A stretch of 37,634 nucleotides of DNA from Gammaproteobacteria bacterium (GCA_003230545.1 QIFB01000135.1:1-37634), one strand, 5' to 3'. Shown: positions 1 through 8,334, counted from the stretch's first letter. The notes: generated by a model from the letters alone, not told the origin. Numbers and translations: made by a program.

Positions 1-425
1 TTAAGGCCTCGGGGTGGCATTGATGAATACCCTGAGAATCCCTGTTAAGAATTCCAGGCTTGCTCCTGAGAGGAAAAAATGGCGCAATTAATAGGGCGTT
101 GCAGCCTGATAGCGATTGGTATTTGCCGGAAAGCTAAAAAATTCCCTGTCTATTTCCCTATAACAGGGAATCAACAGAGACGGGTTCGCAGTAGACTGCA
201 TCCACCGCCATACAGTCTGGTCTCTGCCCCGCGTCTCTGCAGGGCAGAGGCAATGACAGGAGAATTCAGGCACTTAGGTCATATTCAAGGGCCTTATTTC
301 CTCCCTATACCGAACTGCTGATCGAAAATTTCCCCGAAACCGCAATTTGTCTCAAACGCCGCTTTGCCCAGTTCGGGGTTGGCGCATTTCTCCACCTTTC
401 CAGCGCAACCTGAGCTATTGTGGTG

Positions 426-446
426 ATGTCAGTAGCCTACTGACAT
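426..446. promoter_or_regulatory. perfect 10-bp inverted repeat, possible operator
   Basis: ATGTCAGTAG is followed by one C and its exact reverse complement CTACTGACAT. It lies 48 bases upstream of a candidate -35 (494–499). There is no T-run after it, so it is not a Rho-independent terminator. A dimeric regulator binding site is possible, but no regulator for it is visible in the window. Confidence 0.4.
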
Positions 447-493
447 TACCGGGTAGTGTCGCAATGACCTACTGTTCGACCTGTATCGGGGGC

Positions 494-521
494 TTGTCTG
501 ATCCCGCGTTTCACATAGAAT
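494..521 (+). promoter_or_regulatory. candidate sigma-70 promoter for the 560–847 gene
   Basis: TTGTCT at 494–499 and TAGAAT at 516–521 are separated by 16 bases and match four and five of six consensus positions. The expected transcript start is near 528, about 30 bases before the gene. Confidence 0.4.
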
Positions 522-559
522 GACTTGCCTGTTAAAAGTCGTATCAATTAGAGGATGAG

Positions 560-847
560 ATGGACAAGATTATAAAGAGCGATTATGTCGTAGCCTCCAT
601 ATTAATCGGCACCTGGTTATTTTATTTGACGTATGAGGGTTCCACGCGGTTTGATATAAACCAAACTGTTACGCTGCCATTGCTGGCGGCGGCCGATTTC
701 ACCGCCCTGGCAATAATCTATGCAGCGGCGCGCTATTATACAATCAAGCATGGCAAGCCCACACCAGATGAACTACTCAACAAAATAAAAGGTCTCGAAC
801 CCGAGCGGGCACAAGACAAAGCTGAGTCAGAAAATAATAAATCCTGA
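560..847 (+). CDS. small two-helix membrane protein, function unknown
   Basis: A 95-residue protein with a good ribosome site (AGAGGATGAG directly before the ATG). Hydrophobic stretches at about residues 9–26 and 38–56 look like two membrane helices. The C-terminal third, from about residue 62, is polar and rich in Lys/Glu and probably cytoplasmic. I recognise no family and see no catalytic motif. It stands alone, followed by about 200 bases without a gene and then a zinc peptidase on the same strand. It has its own candidate promoter, with a palindrome further upstream. The ribosome site and its coherent membrane topology support a real gene. Confidence 0.6.
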   Translation: MDKIIKSDYVVASILIGTWLFYLTYEGSTRFDINQTVTLPLLAAADFTALAIIYAAARYYTIKHGKPTPDELLNKIKGLEPERAQDKAESENNKS

Positions 848-1050
848 CCGGGGAACATCAAAGAATCAGCTCTTGTCCCTATTGCCCCTTGCTTCAGATC
901 GACCTGATCCCGGCGCCGACGTGGTGGAACTTTCCCGATTAAGACCGTCAAGGATACCTGATGGGAATGAATACCATTTCAGATGATCAGCCCTATACAG
1001 GCTGGGTTATGGTTAATACGGAGCTGGCAGAGTTCGTTTCATAATCAGTG

Positions 1051-1740
1051 ATGCATATTGTAATTATCATACTATTCCTGTTGTTGCTGGTATTTGGTCC
1101 GCAGTGGTGGGCCCGTTACACCTTTCGGCGCTATGCTGACGTTCTCCCCCGGATTCCCGGAACGGGCGGAGAGCTTGCACGCCACCTGCTGGACCGCTTC
1201 GAGATGCCTGAGGTTCCAGTAGAGAAAACGGAGAAGGGTGGCGATCACTATGATCCGGAGCGCCGCGTGGTGTGTCTGAGTCCCGACAACTACGATCACA
1301 ACTCATTAACTGCCGTGGCGGTTGCTGCGCATGAGGTGGGTCATGCCATACAGCATCAGCGCAACGAGCCGAAGCTCGCGCTGCGCCACCGCCTGGTCAA
1401 GGTGGCGCAGTCCACTCAGCAACTCGGTGCCGGTGCCATGTTCCTGCTGCCGGTCGCAGTGGCTATCACCCGCGCGCCATCGGCAGGTCTCATCATGGCC
1501 GCCATCGGGCTTGGCAGTATGGCCAGCGCCACACTGGTACATCTGGTCACCCTCCCGGTCGAGCTTGATGCCAGCTTTGGCAAGGCATTACCTGTTCTCA
1601 AGGCCGGCCACTACATTCAACCAGAAGACGAGCTGGCCGTGCGTCGGGTACTGCGTGCGGCAGCGTTTACCTATGTGGCCAGCTCACTCGCGAGTCTGCT
1701 GAATCTGGCGCGCTGGCTTGCGTTCTTGCGCAGGGCATAG
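1051..1740 (+). CDS. YugP-type neutral zinc metallopeptidase (membrane)
   Basis: A 229-residue protein of the COG2738/YugP family of membrane-bound zinc peptidases of unknown substrate. An N-terminal helix (about residues 2–17) is followed by a soluble stretch and the zinc motif HEVGHAIQH, with H94, E95 and H98 as ligands and catalytic base. Two further hydrophobic segments (about 122–138 and 140–162) precede a VELDAS motif whose Glu is the likely third ligand. A GTG three bases upstream (1048) could also start translation; ATG 1051 is preferred. Length fits the family (about 225–235). The family assignment is firm; the biological role is not known. Confidence 0.85.
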   Translation: MHIVIIILFLLLLVFGPQWWARYTFRRYADVLPRIPGTGGELARHLLDRFEMPEVPVEKTEKGGDHYDPERRVVCLSPDNYDHNSLTAVAVAAHEVGHAIQHQRNEPKLALRHRLVKVAQSTQQLGAGAMFLLPVAVAITRAPSAGLIMAAIGLGSMASATLVHLVTLPVELDASFGKALPVLKAGHYIQPEDELAVRRVLRAAAFTYVASSLASLLNLARWLAFLRRA

Positions 1741-1892
1741 GATATTGAGGCCTGCACAGAAGGGCTGCGTGTCTTGCTTGTCGCGATGGCATCCTCTACC
1801 TTATGCAGGCAAATACTTGACTGGAAGACGATGACACGGCACACCACCAGGCAATCTGGAAATATCAACCCGTATTTCTGCAAGGAGACTTG

Positions 1893-2282
1893 ATGATGCA
1901 ATCCACTCGATACCCAATGGCATGGTTCCTTTCTGTCCTGCTGGCACTTATGCCGATAATACCCGCCCAGGCAGCGATGATTGGCACGGACCAGATAATC
2001 AACCCGGCACCAACACACCAGGCAAGAGATCATGTGAAAGAGTTTCTTTCCAGCGAAGCTGCACAACAGCAACTGCTGGAACTCGGTGTCAGTCCCGATG
2101 AGGTAACCAGGCGCATCGACAGCCTGAGCGACAGCGAACTTGCACGCATCAACCAGGGGATCGACCAGCTGAATGCCGGCGGAGGTGTTCTCGAGGTACT
2201 GCTGATTATCTTTATCGTGTTTGTCATTACCGATGTAATCGGCGCAACCGACATCTTTCCATTCATCAAGCCTGTCAACTGA
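1893..2282 (+). CDS. PA2779-family small secreted membrane protein
   Basis: A 129-residue protein of the PA2779 family, unknown function. It has a signal peptide (hydrophobic core about residues 9–24, likely cut after Ala-Gln-Ala), a soluble helical middle with many Ser/Asp/Glu, and a C-terminal membrane helix (about 100–118) followed by a conserved-looking FPF tail. A Gly-Gly-Gly sits just before that helix. AGGAG lies five bases before ATG 1893; a TTG at 1890 is a poorer choice. It is followed seven bases later by a PA2778-family C39-like peptidase. The pair occurs together in other proteobacteria, so the products probably act together at the envelope. Confidence 0.8.
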   Translation: MMQSTRYPMAWFLSVLLALMPIIPAQAAMIGTDQIINPAPTHQARDHVKEFLSSEAAQQQLLELGVSPDEVTRRIDSLSDSELARINQGIDQLNAGGGVLEVLLIIFIVFVITDVIGATDIFPFIKPVN

Positions 2283-2289
2283 TCCGGGC

Positions 2290-3303
2290 ATGAACCGTGC
2301 AATAAACATCCGCCGGATGGCGGGTGTATTGCTGTTCACCGTACTACTGCAGGCCTGTGCGACCCCGCCACAAACACGGGCGCTGCTGGACAACCAGGCA
2401 ACCGGCCTGCCGGTCCGCATCGAACTGAAAGACACCCCGTTCTACCCGCAGGAACGCTATCAGTGTGGCCCTGCTGCACTGGCCACAGTGCTGGGCGCAC
2501 ATTCCATCGAAGTCACACCGGAGGTGCTGGTCGATGCCGTCTATGTGCCGGGACTCCACGGCAGCCTGCCCGAGGAAATGACGGCAACTGCGCGTCATTA
2601 CGCGATGCTGGCCTACCTGCTCGAACCATCACTTGCCGATCTCGTCAGGGAAATCGCAGCAGGGCATCCCGTGCTGATCATGCAAAATTCTGGCTTCCGC
2701 TGGTTCCCCCGCTGGCACTTTGCGGTGGTCATCGGTTACGACCTGGCCGCAGGCGAAGTCATCCTGCGTTCAGGCACCACCGAACGCTGGCAAACCACGA
2801 TGGCTACGCTAGAGAGAACCTGGTCGCGCAGCGGTTACTGGGCACTGGTAATCCTGCCTGCCGGCCGTCTTCCGGCAACCGCACAGCCTGGCCGGTATCT
2901 GCGTGCCGCGCACGACCTGGAAGAATCAAAACAGCCCCGGGCTGCCCGCTCCGCCTACCAGACAGCGGTCCATCACTGGCCGGCCAACCCCCAGGCCTGG
3001 CTGGCACTCGGCAATAACCTGTACGCTGCAAAAGAATATCAACCGGCCGAAACCGCATTCCGGAAAGCCACGGCGCTGGCACCCGAAGATGCCAGCGGCT
3101 GGAACAACCTTGCCTACGCCCTGTTGCAGACCGCCTGCCCGAAGCAGGCACGACAAGCCGCGGCCTGCGCGTTACAGCGCACACCTGATGACCCGAATTA
3201 CCGGGACACCGTGCAGGAGATCAATGCCCGCGCCCGTGGTGACGATGCACTGCGTTGCCAGCCGGTTACGTGTGCGCCGGTAACATTGAAGAATAACCAG
3301 TGA
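2290..3303 (+). CDS. PA2778-family C39-like cysteine peptidase lipoprotein with TPR
   Basis: A 337-residue predicted lipoprotein: hydrophobic signal and a lipobox ending at C23 (LLQAC). Residues about 45–175 form a C39-like papain-fold peptidase domain with nucleophile C59 in QCGPAALATVLG, H143 in RWHFAVVIGYD and D151. From about residue 190 to 290 there are TPR-like repeats (for example AWLALGNNLYAAKEYQPAE), suited to holding a protein partner. The PA2778 family is uncharacterised; C39 enzymes in bacteriocin exporters cut leader peptides after Gly-Gly. The upstream neighbour carries a Gly-Gly-Gly and is a candidate substrate (inference). Confidence 0.85.
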   Translation: MNRAINIRRMAGVLLFTVLLQACATPPQTRALLDNQATGLPVRIELKDTPFYPQERYQCGPAALATVLGAHSIEVTPEVLVDAVYVPGLHGSLPEEMTATARHYAMLAYLLEPSLADLVREIAAGHPVLIMQNSGFRWFPRWHFAVVIGYDLAAGEVILRSGTTERWQTTMATLERTWSRSGYWALVILPAGRLPATAQPGRYLRAAHDLEESKQPRAARSAYQTAVHHWPANPQAWLALGNNLYAAKEYQPAETAFRKATALAPEDASGWNNLAYALLQTACPKQARQAAACALQRTPDDPNYRDTVQEINARARGDDALRCQPVTCAPVTLKNNQ

Positions 3304-3380
3304 AGCTTTTTTCATCTCCCATGGCATTCACTTTACCCAACCCGTGTTGTCTGCCATCCCTGGTTCCGCGATCTGTACAT

Positions 3381-4976
3381 TCAACCCGAAGACGAGAGAG
3401 TAAAGAGTTCCTGCGGAGCACTGACGCCACGCAGATCGTGCGTACCGAGCGAAATCAGCCTGGTCGGGAAGTGGCGGGCAAACTCCGCAGATAACAAAAT
3501 GGATTGATCGAGTGTCTTGCACATGCTTTCGATCCGCGATGCTTCATTCACGGCCGAGCCGATGACGGTAAAATCGAGCCGCCCCGAGGTGCCGATATTA
3601 CCGTACATCAAATCACCGATGTGCATTCCCACCCCGAAACCGATCGCTTTCGCACCGCGTTTAACCCCTTGTTGATTAATCATTGCGATTCGACGTTGCG
3701 CATCCTGTGCCGCATCGATGGCATGCTCGGCGGCCTCCGGACTGTCGGGGTCTTCGATCGGAAAAATCGCCAGTATCGCGTCACCGATAAATTTCAGCAC
3801 CTCACCGCCGTGGTCCAGCACCGCCCCCGCCATGCAATCGAAAAACTGATTCAGCATCGCCAGATATTCCTCACGGTCGAGCGATTCTGTGAGCGCTGTG
3901 GAATCGCGCAAATCGCAAAACCAGATTACCGCATGGATATTTTCACTGTCGCCGCGCTTGATCGAACCTTCCAGGACTCGCTGTCCGGTATGTTTACCCA
4001 GGTACGTGTCGAGCAGGGTAATGGCCGTGCGGCGCAAGGCATGCACCTCGAACAAGCGACTTAACACCGGCAGAATTTCATAAAACTGACCCAGTTCATT
4101 CGTTGAAAAGCCACCCGAACGATCCGAGACCAGGGAAATTATGTTGATTTGACCATCCGAGAAAAACAGCGGCATGGCGACATAATCCGTACCGCCCCTG
4201 GCGTGCAGCTCCTGGAGAATGGGAAAGTCAAATGTCGGATCGGGCCCATCCATGGAACGCCGTACACCACCGGCGCCTTCCAGGATCGGTGCATAAGGGC
4301 TTTCCTTGAGTCTTCGAGACTCCAGTATATCGTGCGGGGCGCTGAATATATCCACCTCGCCGGTATCGCGCCACCAGGTATAGCTGGTGGCGAACAATTG
4401 CGGATGCAGGGTGCGAATAAGTAATTGCAGGCGCCAGACAGGTACTCCCGACGAAAACAGGCAATTCGACAACCGGGCTACCAGCTCGCGAGCCGACGCG
4501 GTGTTCCAGGCTTCGTTTAACAGCCAGTCGGAAAAGATATTCAGGTTGGACGGGGCCGGGTCCTGCGGCTGTTCCAGCACCTGCTTTTCGTCTTCGTACC
4601 AGGCCTCCATGACATCCCAGTCAAAGGCAAGATAGTCCACGATATCCTGTGCATCTTCCAGCGGGTTCTCGTAACTCCATACCACGTTATCCGCGGTTTG
4701 ATTACCGGCCTCAATGGTCCAGTACGAGGCGTTACCCTTGAACGGGCAATGAGTACGATGCCCGGTGCGTTGCAGAAAGTCCATGCGCACATCCTTGCGC
4801 GGAAAATAGTACACACATGGCAGACGGGTTTCATACCACACCACGGCATCCGTGCTGTCCGCAATGGTCTCACCGGCAAAAACTGCCCGCACTCGCTTCC
4901 CGGCCGGCTTCACGGCAACCCGAAAGGCGGTATCGCCCCGGGGTTTCGTTGCAAATTCCGCAACTGATTTGTTCAT
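3381..4976 (-). CDS. DUF427 domain fused to class III adenylate cyclase
   Basis: A 531-residue protein. Residues about 20–125 are a DUF427 (NTP_transf_9) domain, recognised by YYFPRKDVRMDFL and HRTHCPFKGNASYW. Residues about 145–345 have no motif I recognise and may include a GAF-like fold. Residues about 350–525 are a class III nucleotide cyclase domain with metal Asp at 355 (WFCDLRDS) and 399 (KFIGDAILAIF), Lys395 typical of ATP use, and the transition-state Asn477/Arg481 (IGSAVNEASR). It should make cAMP. No membrane helix is seen. ATG 4976 is chosen because the reading frame before it is a relic of another gene. It is convergent with the PA2778 gene. Confidence 0.85.
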   Translation of the reverse strand: MNKSVAEFATKPRGDTAFRVAVKPAGKRVRAVFAGETIADSTDAVVWYETRLPCVYYFPRKDVRMDFLQRTGHRTHCPFKGNASYWTIEAGNQTADNVVWSYENPLEDAQDIVDYLAFDWDVMEAWYEDEKQVLEQPQDPAPSNLNIFSDWLLNEAWNTASARELVARLSNCLFSSGVPVWRLQLLIRTLHPQLFATSYTWWRDTGEVDIFSAPHDILESRRLKESPYAPILEGAGGVRRSMDGPDPTFDFPILQELHARGGTDYVAMPLFFSDGQINIISLVSDRSGGFSTNELGQFYEILPVLSRLFEVHALRRTAITLLDTYLGKHTGQRVLEGSIKRGDSENIHAVIWFCDLRDSTALTESLDREEYLAMLNQFFDCMAGAVLDHGGEVLKFIGDAILAIFPIEDPDSPEAAEHAIDAAQDAQRRIAMINQQGVKRGAKAIGFGVGMHIGDLMYGNIGTSGRLDFTVIGSAVNEASRIESMCKTLDQSILLSAEFARHFPTRLISLGTHDLRGVSAPQELFTLSSSG

Positions 4977-5033
4977 TCCAGAGAGTATAGGGTCAATTCT
5001 GCGCTTTATACAGTTGTGCACGGCGCGTGAAAT

Positions 5034-5117
5034 GCCGGGCGCGGCCAGCAGTTCCCGCTGGCGGGTCGGGCCGTAGGTCAGCACCCACTGGTTCCAGCTG
5101 TTATTGAGAGAGTCCAG
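5034..5117 (-). pseudogene. fragment resembling TgpA (DUF3488) transglutaminase
   Basis: Reading the minus strand, these 28 codons contain LNNSWNQWVLTYG followed by RQRELLAAPG. This matches my memory of the conserved region after the transglutaminase core in TgpA proteins, where LNNxWNxWVLGY is characteristic. TgpA is about 650 residues; nothing else of it is seen. A stop codon (5121–5123) lies just before the fragment. After it the frame runs without a stop into the adenylate cyclase gene, so a naive gene call would extend that gene by 36 codons. It is most likely the scar of a deletion. Confidence 0.55.
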
Positions 5118-5233
5118 TGTTTAGCGCAGTTGATGCTGTTTTCCGGGGATTACTTCGCCAGGCTGGTCGATTACCCGGTCAAGTAGCTGTGTCATCCGGG
5201 TATCTTGAAGTGGCATGCCGGGGCAAGTCAATC

Positions 5234-5365
5234 GGCCGGTATTTCCGGTTACGGCCTGGTCGGCGCCAGGTACTTCCGGCGGAATGAATTCTGCCCTGCA
5301 AGGACAGGTGTTGCCGTCCATCAATGGCAAGGTGTTGTAGGGCCGAATTTATTCGGCCAGGTACC
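5234..5365. repeat. family-1 palindromic repeat pair (copy 1)
   Basis: The core at 5278–5360 contains two hairpins: an imperfect GGCGGAATGAATTCTGCC at 5278–5295 and a perfect GGCCGAATTTATTCGGCC at 5341–5358, joined by a 'CCTGCAAGG…TTGTAG' linker that recurs in the other copies. Both flanks carry CCAGGTAC. The copy lies directly upstream of the SRP RNA promoter, in the 465-base gap between the cyclase start and the SRP RNA. Confidence 0.75.
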
Positions 5366-5367
5366 AG

Positions 5368-5395
5368 CCGACGGGGAAATAAATCCGTGTATAAT
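5368..5395 (+). promoter_or_regulatory. candidate promoter of the 4.5S RNA
   Basis: A perfect -10 TATAAT at 5390–5395 with a weak -35 CCGACG at 5368–5373, spacing 16. The predicted start near 5402 gives a precursor about 40 bases longer than the mature RNA at its 5' end. Confidence 0.5.
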
Positions 5396-5441
5396 TTGCC
5401 CCACTGGTTTTGAATGGCCGTCAAGAGGCGGTATTTTTATG

Positions 5442-5555
5442 GTGGCTTGTGCCGGTCCCCTCGCGACGATAAGCTGTGAACCCCGTCAGGCCCGGAAGGG
5501 AGCAGCGGCAGCAGTGGCCTCGAGCGCCGGGGTGTGGCTGGTACAGGTCGCCTCC
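5442..5555 (+). ncRNA. ffs: signal recognition particle 4.5S RNA
   Basis: The universally conserved SRP domain IV is clear: GTCAGGCCCGGAAGGGAGCA at 5485–5504 contains the GGAAG-type tetraloop region and the internal loop that binds Ffh. The ends (GTGGC near 5442 and GTCGCCTCC near 5555) can pair to close the long hairpin. By alignment to the 114-nt E. coli RNA from the domain IV position, the ends fall at about 5442 and 5555. The position just upstream of dnaX is the usual one in many gammaproteobacteria. Ends are accurate to a few bases. Confidence 0.92.
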
Positions 5556-5639
5556 ATTTTATGGCTGTGCGATACTATCTGACTCGACCATGTTATTACA
5601 GAATAAACACGGTACTCCGTACCAGACCCACGACAAGCG

Positions 5640-7214
5640 ATGAGTTACCAGGTCCTTGCGCGCAAATGGCGGCCGCACCTGTTCAGCGAGCTGGTCGGGC
5701 AGGAACATGTGCAGCGTGCGCTGATCCATGCGCTGGACAATGACCGCCTGCATCATGCCTACCTGTTTACCGGTACCCGGGGCGTTGGCAAGACCACCAT
5801 CGCCCGGATTCTCGCCAGGGCGCTGAACTGCGAAGCGGGCGTCAGCTCCACGCCCTGCGGGAGCTGCAGCAGTTGTACCGAAATCGACGAAGGGCGCTTC
5901 GTGGACCTGATCGAGGTGGATGCAGCATCGCGCACCAAAGTCGAGGACACCCGCGAACTGCTGGAGAATGTCCAGTACGCACCGACCCGGGGACGTTACA
6001 AGGTCTACCTCATCGACGAGGTGCACATGCTGTCCGGGCACAGTTTCAATGCCCTGCTGAAGACCCTCGAGGAACCGCCTCCGCACGTTAAATTCCTGCT
6101 GGCAACCACCGATCCGCAGAAACTGCCGGTGACCATCCTGTCGCGTTGCCTGCAATTCAACCTGAAGAGCCTGTCCATCGGCCAGATCAGCGGGCAGCTG
6201 ACTGCAATCCTTGGCAAGGAGCAGGTCAATGCCGAGGACGGGGCCGTGCGCCAGCTGGCCTTTGCCGCCGATGGCAGCATGCGCGATGCACTCAGCCTGC
6301 TGGACCAGGCCATCGGTTTCGGGGGCGGTGAGCTGCGGGAAGCCGAGGTGCGCACCATGCTCGGCACCATCGACCGCGATGCCGTCTACCGGCTGCTACA
6401 GGCGCTGGCTGCGACGGATGCTGCCGCGTTATTGACTGAAGTCGGCAAGGCCGATGAGTATGCGCCGGACTACGCGGCCCTGCTCGCAGACCTGCTCTCG
6501 GTACTGCAGCGCATCGCGCTGGCGCAGCAACTGCCGGATGCGATCGACGATACGTTTGGTGACCGCGATGCCGTGCTGCAACTGGCCGGGGACATTGCAC
6601 CCGAGGATGTGCAACTGTATTACCAGATCGGCCTGCTGGGCCGGCGTGACCTGTCGCTGGCACCGGATGCGCGCGGCGGCTTTGAAATGATCCTGTTGCG
6701 GATGCTGGCATTCCGGCCCGCGGCCGGGGCAACGGACAGGGCAGTTGACACCCGCGCAAGGACACAACCGCCGGCAGCAGGAAAGACGGTTGACAAGCCA
6801 AAGCAGGCAGCGCCTGCAGCGGCCACCACGGCTGCCGGTGACTGGCGTGACATTATCGAACAGCTCGGCATCGGTGGTATTACCCGCGAGCTTGCACTGA
6901 ACTGCGCCCTGCACGAGGTAACAGACACGGTAGTCGTGCTGAACCTGGACAAGACGCACGTGCACCTGCTGAACAAGTCACGCAGCGACCAGATCGGGGC
7001 GGCGCTGGGCAAGTACTATGGCCGTTCCATAAAGCTCAAGGTCCTGAAGGATGCACCGGCGCCCGGCGAAAGCCCGGCACGGCAGCAGGTACGGGAAGCC
7101 GATGAGCGCCGGCAGCAGGCCATTGAATCCATCGAGGCGGACGAGAACATCAAGGCGATGCAGGATACGTTCGGGGCAACGGTCAGTTACGAGACGATCC
7201 GGCCGCGCGACTGA
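5640..7214 (+). CDS. dnaX: DNA polymerase III subunits gamma/tau
   Basis: A 524-residue clamp-loader ATPase. Walker A GTRGVGKT at 45–52, zinc Cys at 64, 73, 76 and 79, Walker B VYLIDEVH at 122–129, and an SRC arginine-finger motif near residue 165. The AAA+ and collar domains run to about 365. A Pro/Ala/Thr linker (about 370–405) leads to a tau C-terminal domain that contacts the polymerase and helicase. I see no A-AAA-AAG slippery site in the linker, so a short gamma form by the E. coli frameshift route is not evident. The ribosome site before ATG 5640 is weak. It heads dnaX–ybaB–recR. Confidence 0.97.
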   Translation: MSYQVLARKWRPHLFSELVGQEHVQRALIHALDNDRLHHAYLFTGTRGVGKTTIARILARALNCEAGVSSTPCGSCSSCTEIDEGRFVDLIEVDAASRTKVEDTRELLENVQYAPTRGRYKVYLIDEVHMLSGHSFNALLKTLEEPPPHVKFLLATTDPQKLPVTILSRCLQFNLKSLSIGQISGQLTAILGKEQVNAEDGAVRQLAFAADGSMRDALSLLDQAIGFGGGELREAEVRTMLGTIDRDAVYRLLQALAATDAAALLTEVGKADEYAPDYAALLADLLSVLQRIALAQQLPDAIDDTFGDRDAVLQLAGDIAPEDVQLYYQIGLLGRRDLSLAPDARGGFEMILLRMLAFRPAAGATDRAVDTRARTQPPAAGKTVDKPKQAAPAAATTAAGDWRDIIEQLGIGGITRELALNCALHEVTDTVVVLNLDKTHVHLLNKSRSDQIGAALGKYYGRSIKLKVLKDAPAPGESPARQQVREADERRQQAIESIEADENIKAMQDTFGATVSYETIRPRD

Positions 7215-7233
7215 AGGATTAATCAGTTTGTCC

Positions 7234-7290
7234 GGCGGAATAAATTCCGCCCTGCAAGGAAAGGTGGTGTAGGGCCGAATTTATTCGGCC
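7234..7290. repeat. family-1 palindromic repeat pair (copy 2)
   Basis: GGCGGAATAAATTCCGCC at 7234–7251 and GGCCGAATTTATTCGGCC at 7273–7290 are joined by a CCTGCAAGGA…GGTGTAG linker. The copy is almost identical in plan to those at 5278 and 26173. It separates dnaX from ybaB and could form two hairpins in the transcript. A further hairpin-like stretch (CTGGATTCCGGG…CCCGGAATGACA) follows at about 7327–7370. Confidence 0.85.
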
Positions 7291-7407
7291 TGGTACAAAC
7301 CGGGTTACTACGTGACTATCTAACGGCTGGATTCCGGGTATCCGTTATGCTCCGCCCGGAATGACAACCTGATCAGAGAATCGTTAATAAATTTTGAGGT
7401 AACAGTT

Positions 7408-7731
7408 ATGAAAGGCGGACTCGGCAACTTGATGAAACAGGCCCAGGAAATGCAGGCCAATATGCAAAAGGCACAGGAAGAACTGGCGAGCCTTGAAGTG
7501 ACCGGTGCATCCGGCGGGGGGCTGGTGAGCGTGGTCATGACCGGCAAGCACGAGATCCGGCGTATATCCATCGATGATAGTCTGCTTGGCGATGACAAGG
7601 ACATGCTGGAAGACCTGGTAGCTGCGGCCGTCAACGACGCTGTGCACAAGGTCGAGTCCACGACACAGGAGCGGTTCGCCAACATGGCCGGCGGTCTGAA
7701 CTTGCCGCCGGGTATGAAACTTCCGTTCTGA
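7408..7731 (+). CDS. ybaB: YbaB/EbfC nucleoid-associated protein
   Basis: A 107-residue DNA-binding protein of the YbaB/EbfC family, which binds DNA as a dimer and is almost always encoded between dnaX and recR, as here. The family signature is the N-terminal [16 protein letters not shown] followed by Met/Gln-rich helix, then a beta region with [16 protein letters not shown] (about 31–46), and a C-terminal helix ending in Gly/Pro-rich [15 protein letters not shown] lies eight bases before the ATG. recR begins six bases after its stop. Confidence 0.95.
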   Translation: MKGGLGNLMKQAQEMQANMQKAQEELASLEVTGASGGGLVSVVMTGKHEIRRISIDDSLLGDDKDMLEDLVAAAVNDAVHKVESTTQERFANMAGGLNLPPGMKLPF

Positions 7732-7737
7732 ACCTGC

Positions 7738-8334
7738 ATGAGTACTTCCCGCCTGATCGGGCAATTGATCGAGTCACTGCGCTGCCTGCCGGGCGTGGGT
7801 CCGAAGTCCGCCCAACGCATGGCCTACCACCTGCTGGAGTATGACCGGGATGGCGGTCGCTTGCTGGCGCAGGTACTGGAACAGTCCATGCAACAGATTG
7901 GCAACTGTGAATCCTGCCGGACCCTGAGTGAAGAGCAGCTGTGTACGCTGTGTGCCAGTGAGCGCCGCGACCGCAGCCAGCTGTGCGTGGTGGAAACCCC
8001 GGCCGATGTACAAGCGCTGGAACAGTCCATCGGCTACACCGGCCTGTATTTTGTGTTAATGGGGCATCTGTCACCGCTGGACGGGATCGGGCCGGAGGCA
8101 CTGGGCCTGGATGTGCTCGACCGGCGCCTGCGGACCGGCAAGGTCGGCGAACTGATCCTGGCCACCAACCCGACGGTCGAAGGCGAGGCGACGGCGCATT
8201 TCATCAGCGAAATGGCGCACGGCCATGGCGTGCGTGTGACCCGCATTGCCCACGGTGTTCCCATGGGAGGCGAGCTTGAATACATCGACAGCAATACCCT
8301 GTCGCATGCGTTTGCGGGCCGGCAGGATATCTAG
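7738..8334 (+). CDS. recR: recombination mediator RecR
   Basis: A 198-residue protein that, with RecO, loads RecA onto SSB-coated single-stranded DNA. Visible are the helix-hairpin-helix region ([14 protein letters not shown], 16–29), a four-Cys zinc finger (C57, C60, C69, C72) and a Toprim domain (about 80–175) starting [10 protein letters not shown] with the acidic residues of the fold. Length fits the family (about 198–201). It is cotranscribed with dnaX and ybaB. Its TAG stop is the first three bases of a repeat also found at the end of fdx (25729). Confidence 0.96.
   Translation: MSTSRLIGQLIESLRCLPGVGPKSAQRMAYHLLEYDRDGGRLLAQVLEQSMQQIGNCESCRTLSEEQLCTLCASERRDRSQLCVVETPADVQALEQSIGYTGLYFVLMGHLSPLDGIGPEALGLDVLDRRLRTGKVGELILATNPTVEGEATAHFISEMAHGHGVRVTRIAHGVPMGGELEYIDSNTLSHAFAGRQDI

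Larger units (their letters stand above)
1..559. other. non-coding region with two hairpins and a palindrome
   Basis: No convincing gene is seen in these 559 bases. They are more A/T-rich than most of the window. Visible structure: a 9-bp inverted repeat at 141–149/163–171 (ATTCCCTGT/ACAGGGAAT), an 8-bp inverted repeat at 222–229/242–249 (CTCTGCCC/GGGCAGAG), and a perfect 10-bp palindrome at 426–446. An 80-codon open frame at 79–321 has a purine-rich stretch before its ATG, but it runs through both hairpins and its product resembles no family I know, so I do not call it a gene. Confidence 0.5.

Noticed and set aside
79-321. 80-codon open frame at the window start
   Set aside because: It runs through two hairpins, has no recognisable domain and has an odd composition; probably non-coding.
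961-1044. 27-codon open frame before the zinc peptidase
   Set aside because: Too short, with no family match and no clear ribosome site.
4977-5084. GTG start at 5084 for the cyclase
   Set aside because: The extra 36 codons resemble TgpA, not the DUF427 proteins; ATG 4976 is just before the DUF427 domain.
6760-6850. programmed frameshift site in dnaX
   Set aside because: No A-AAA-AAG-type slippery run is present in the linker region.
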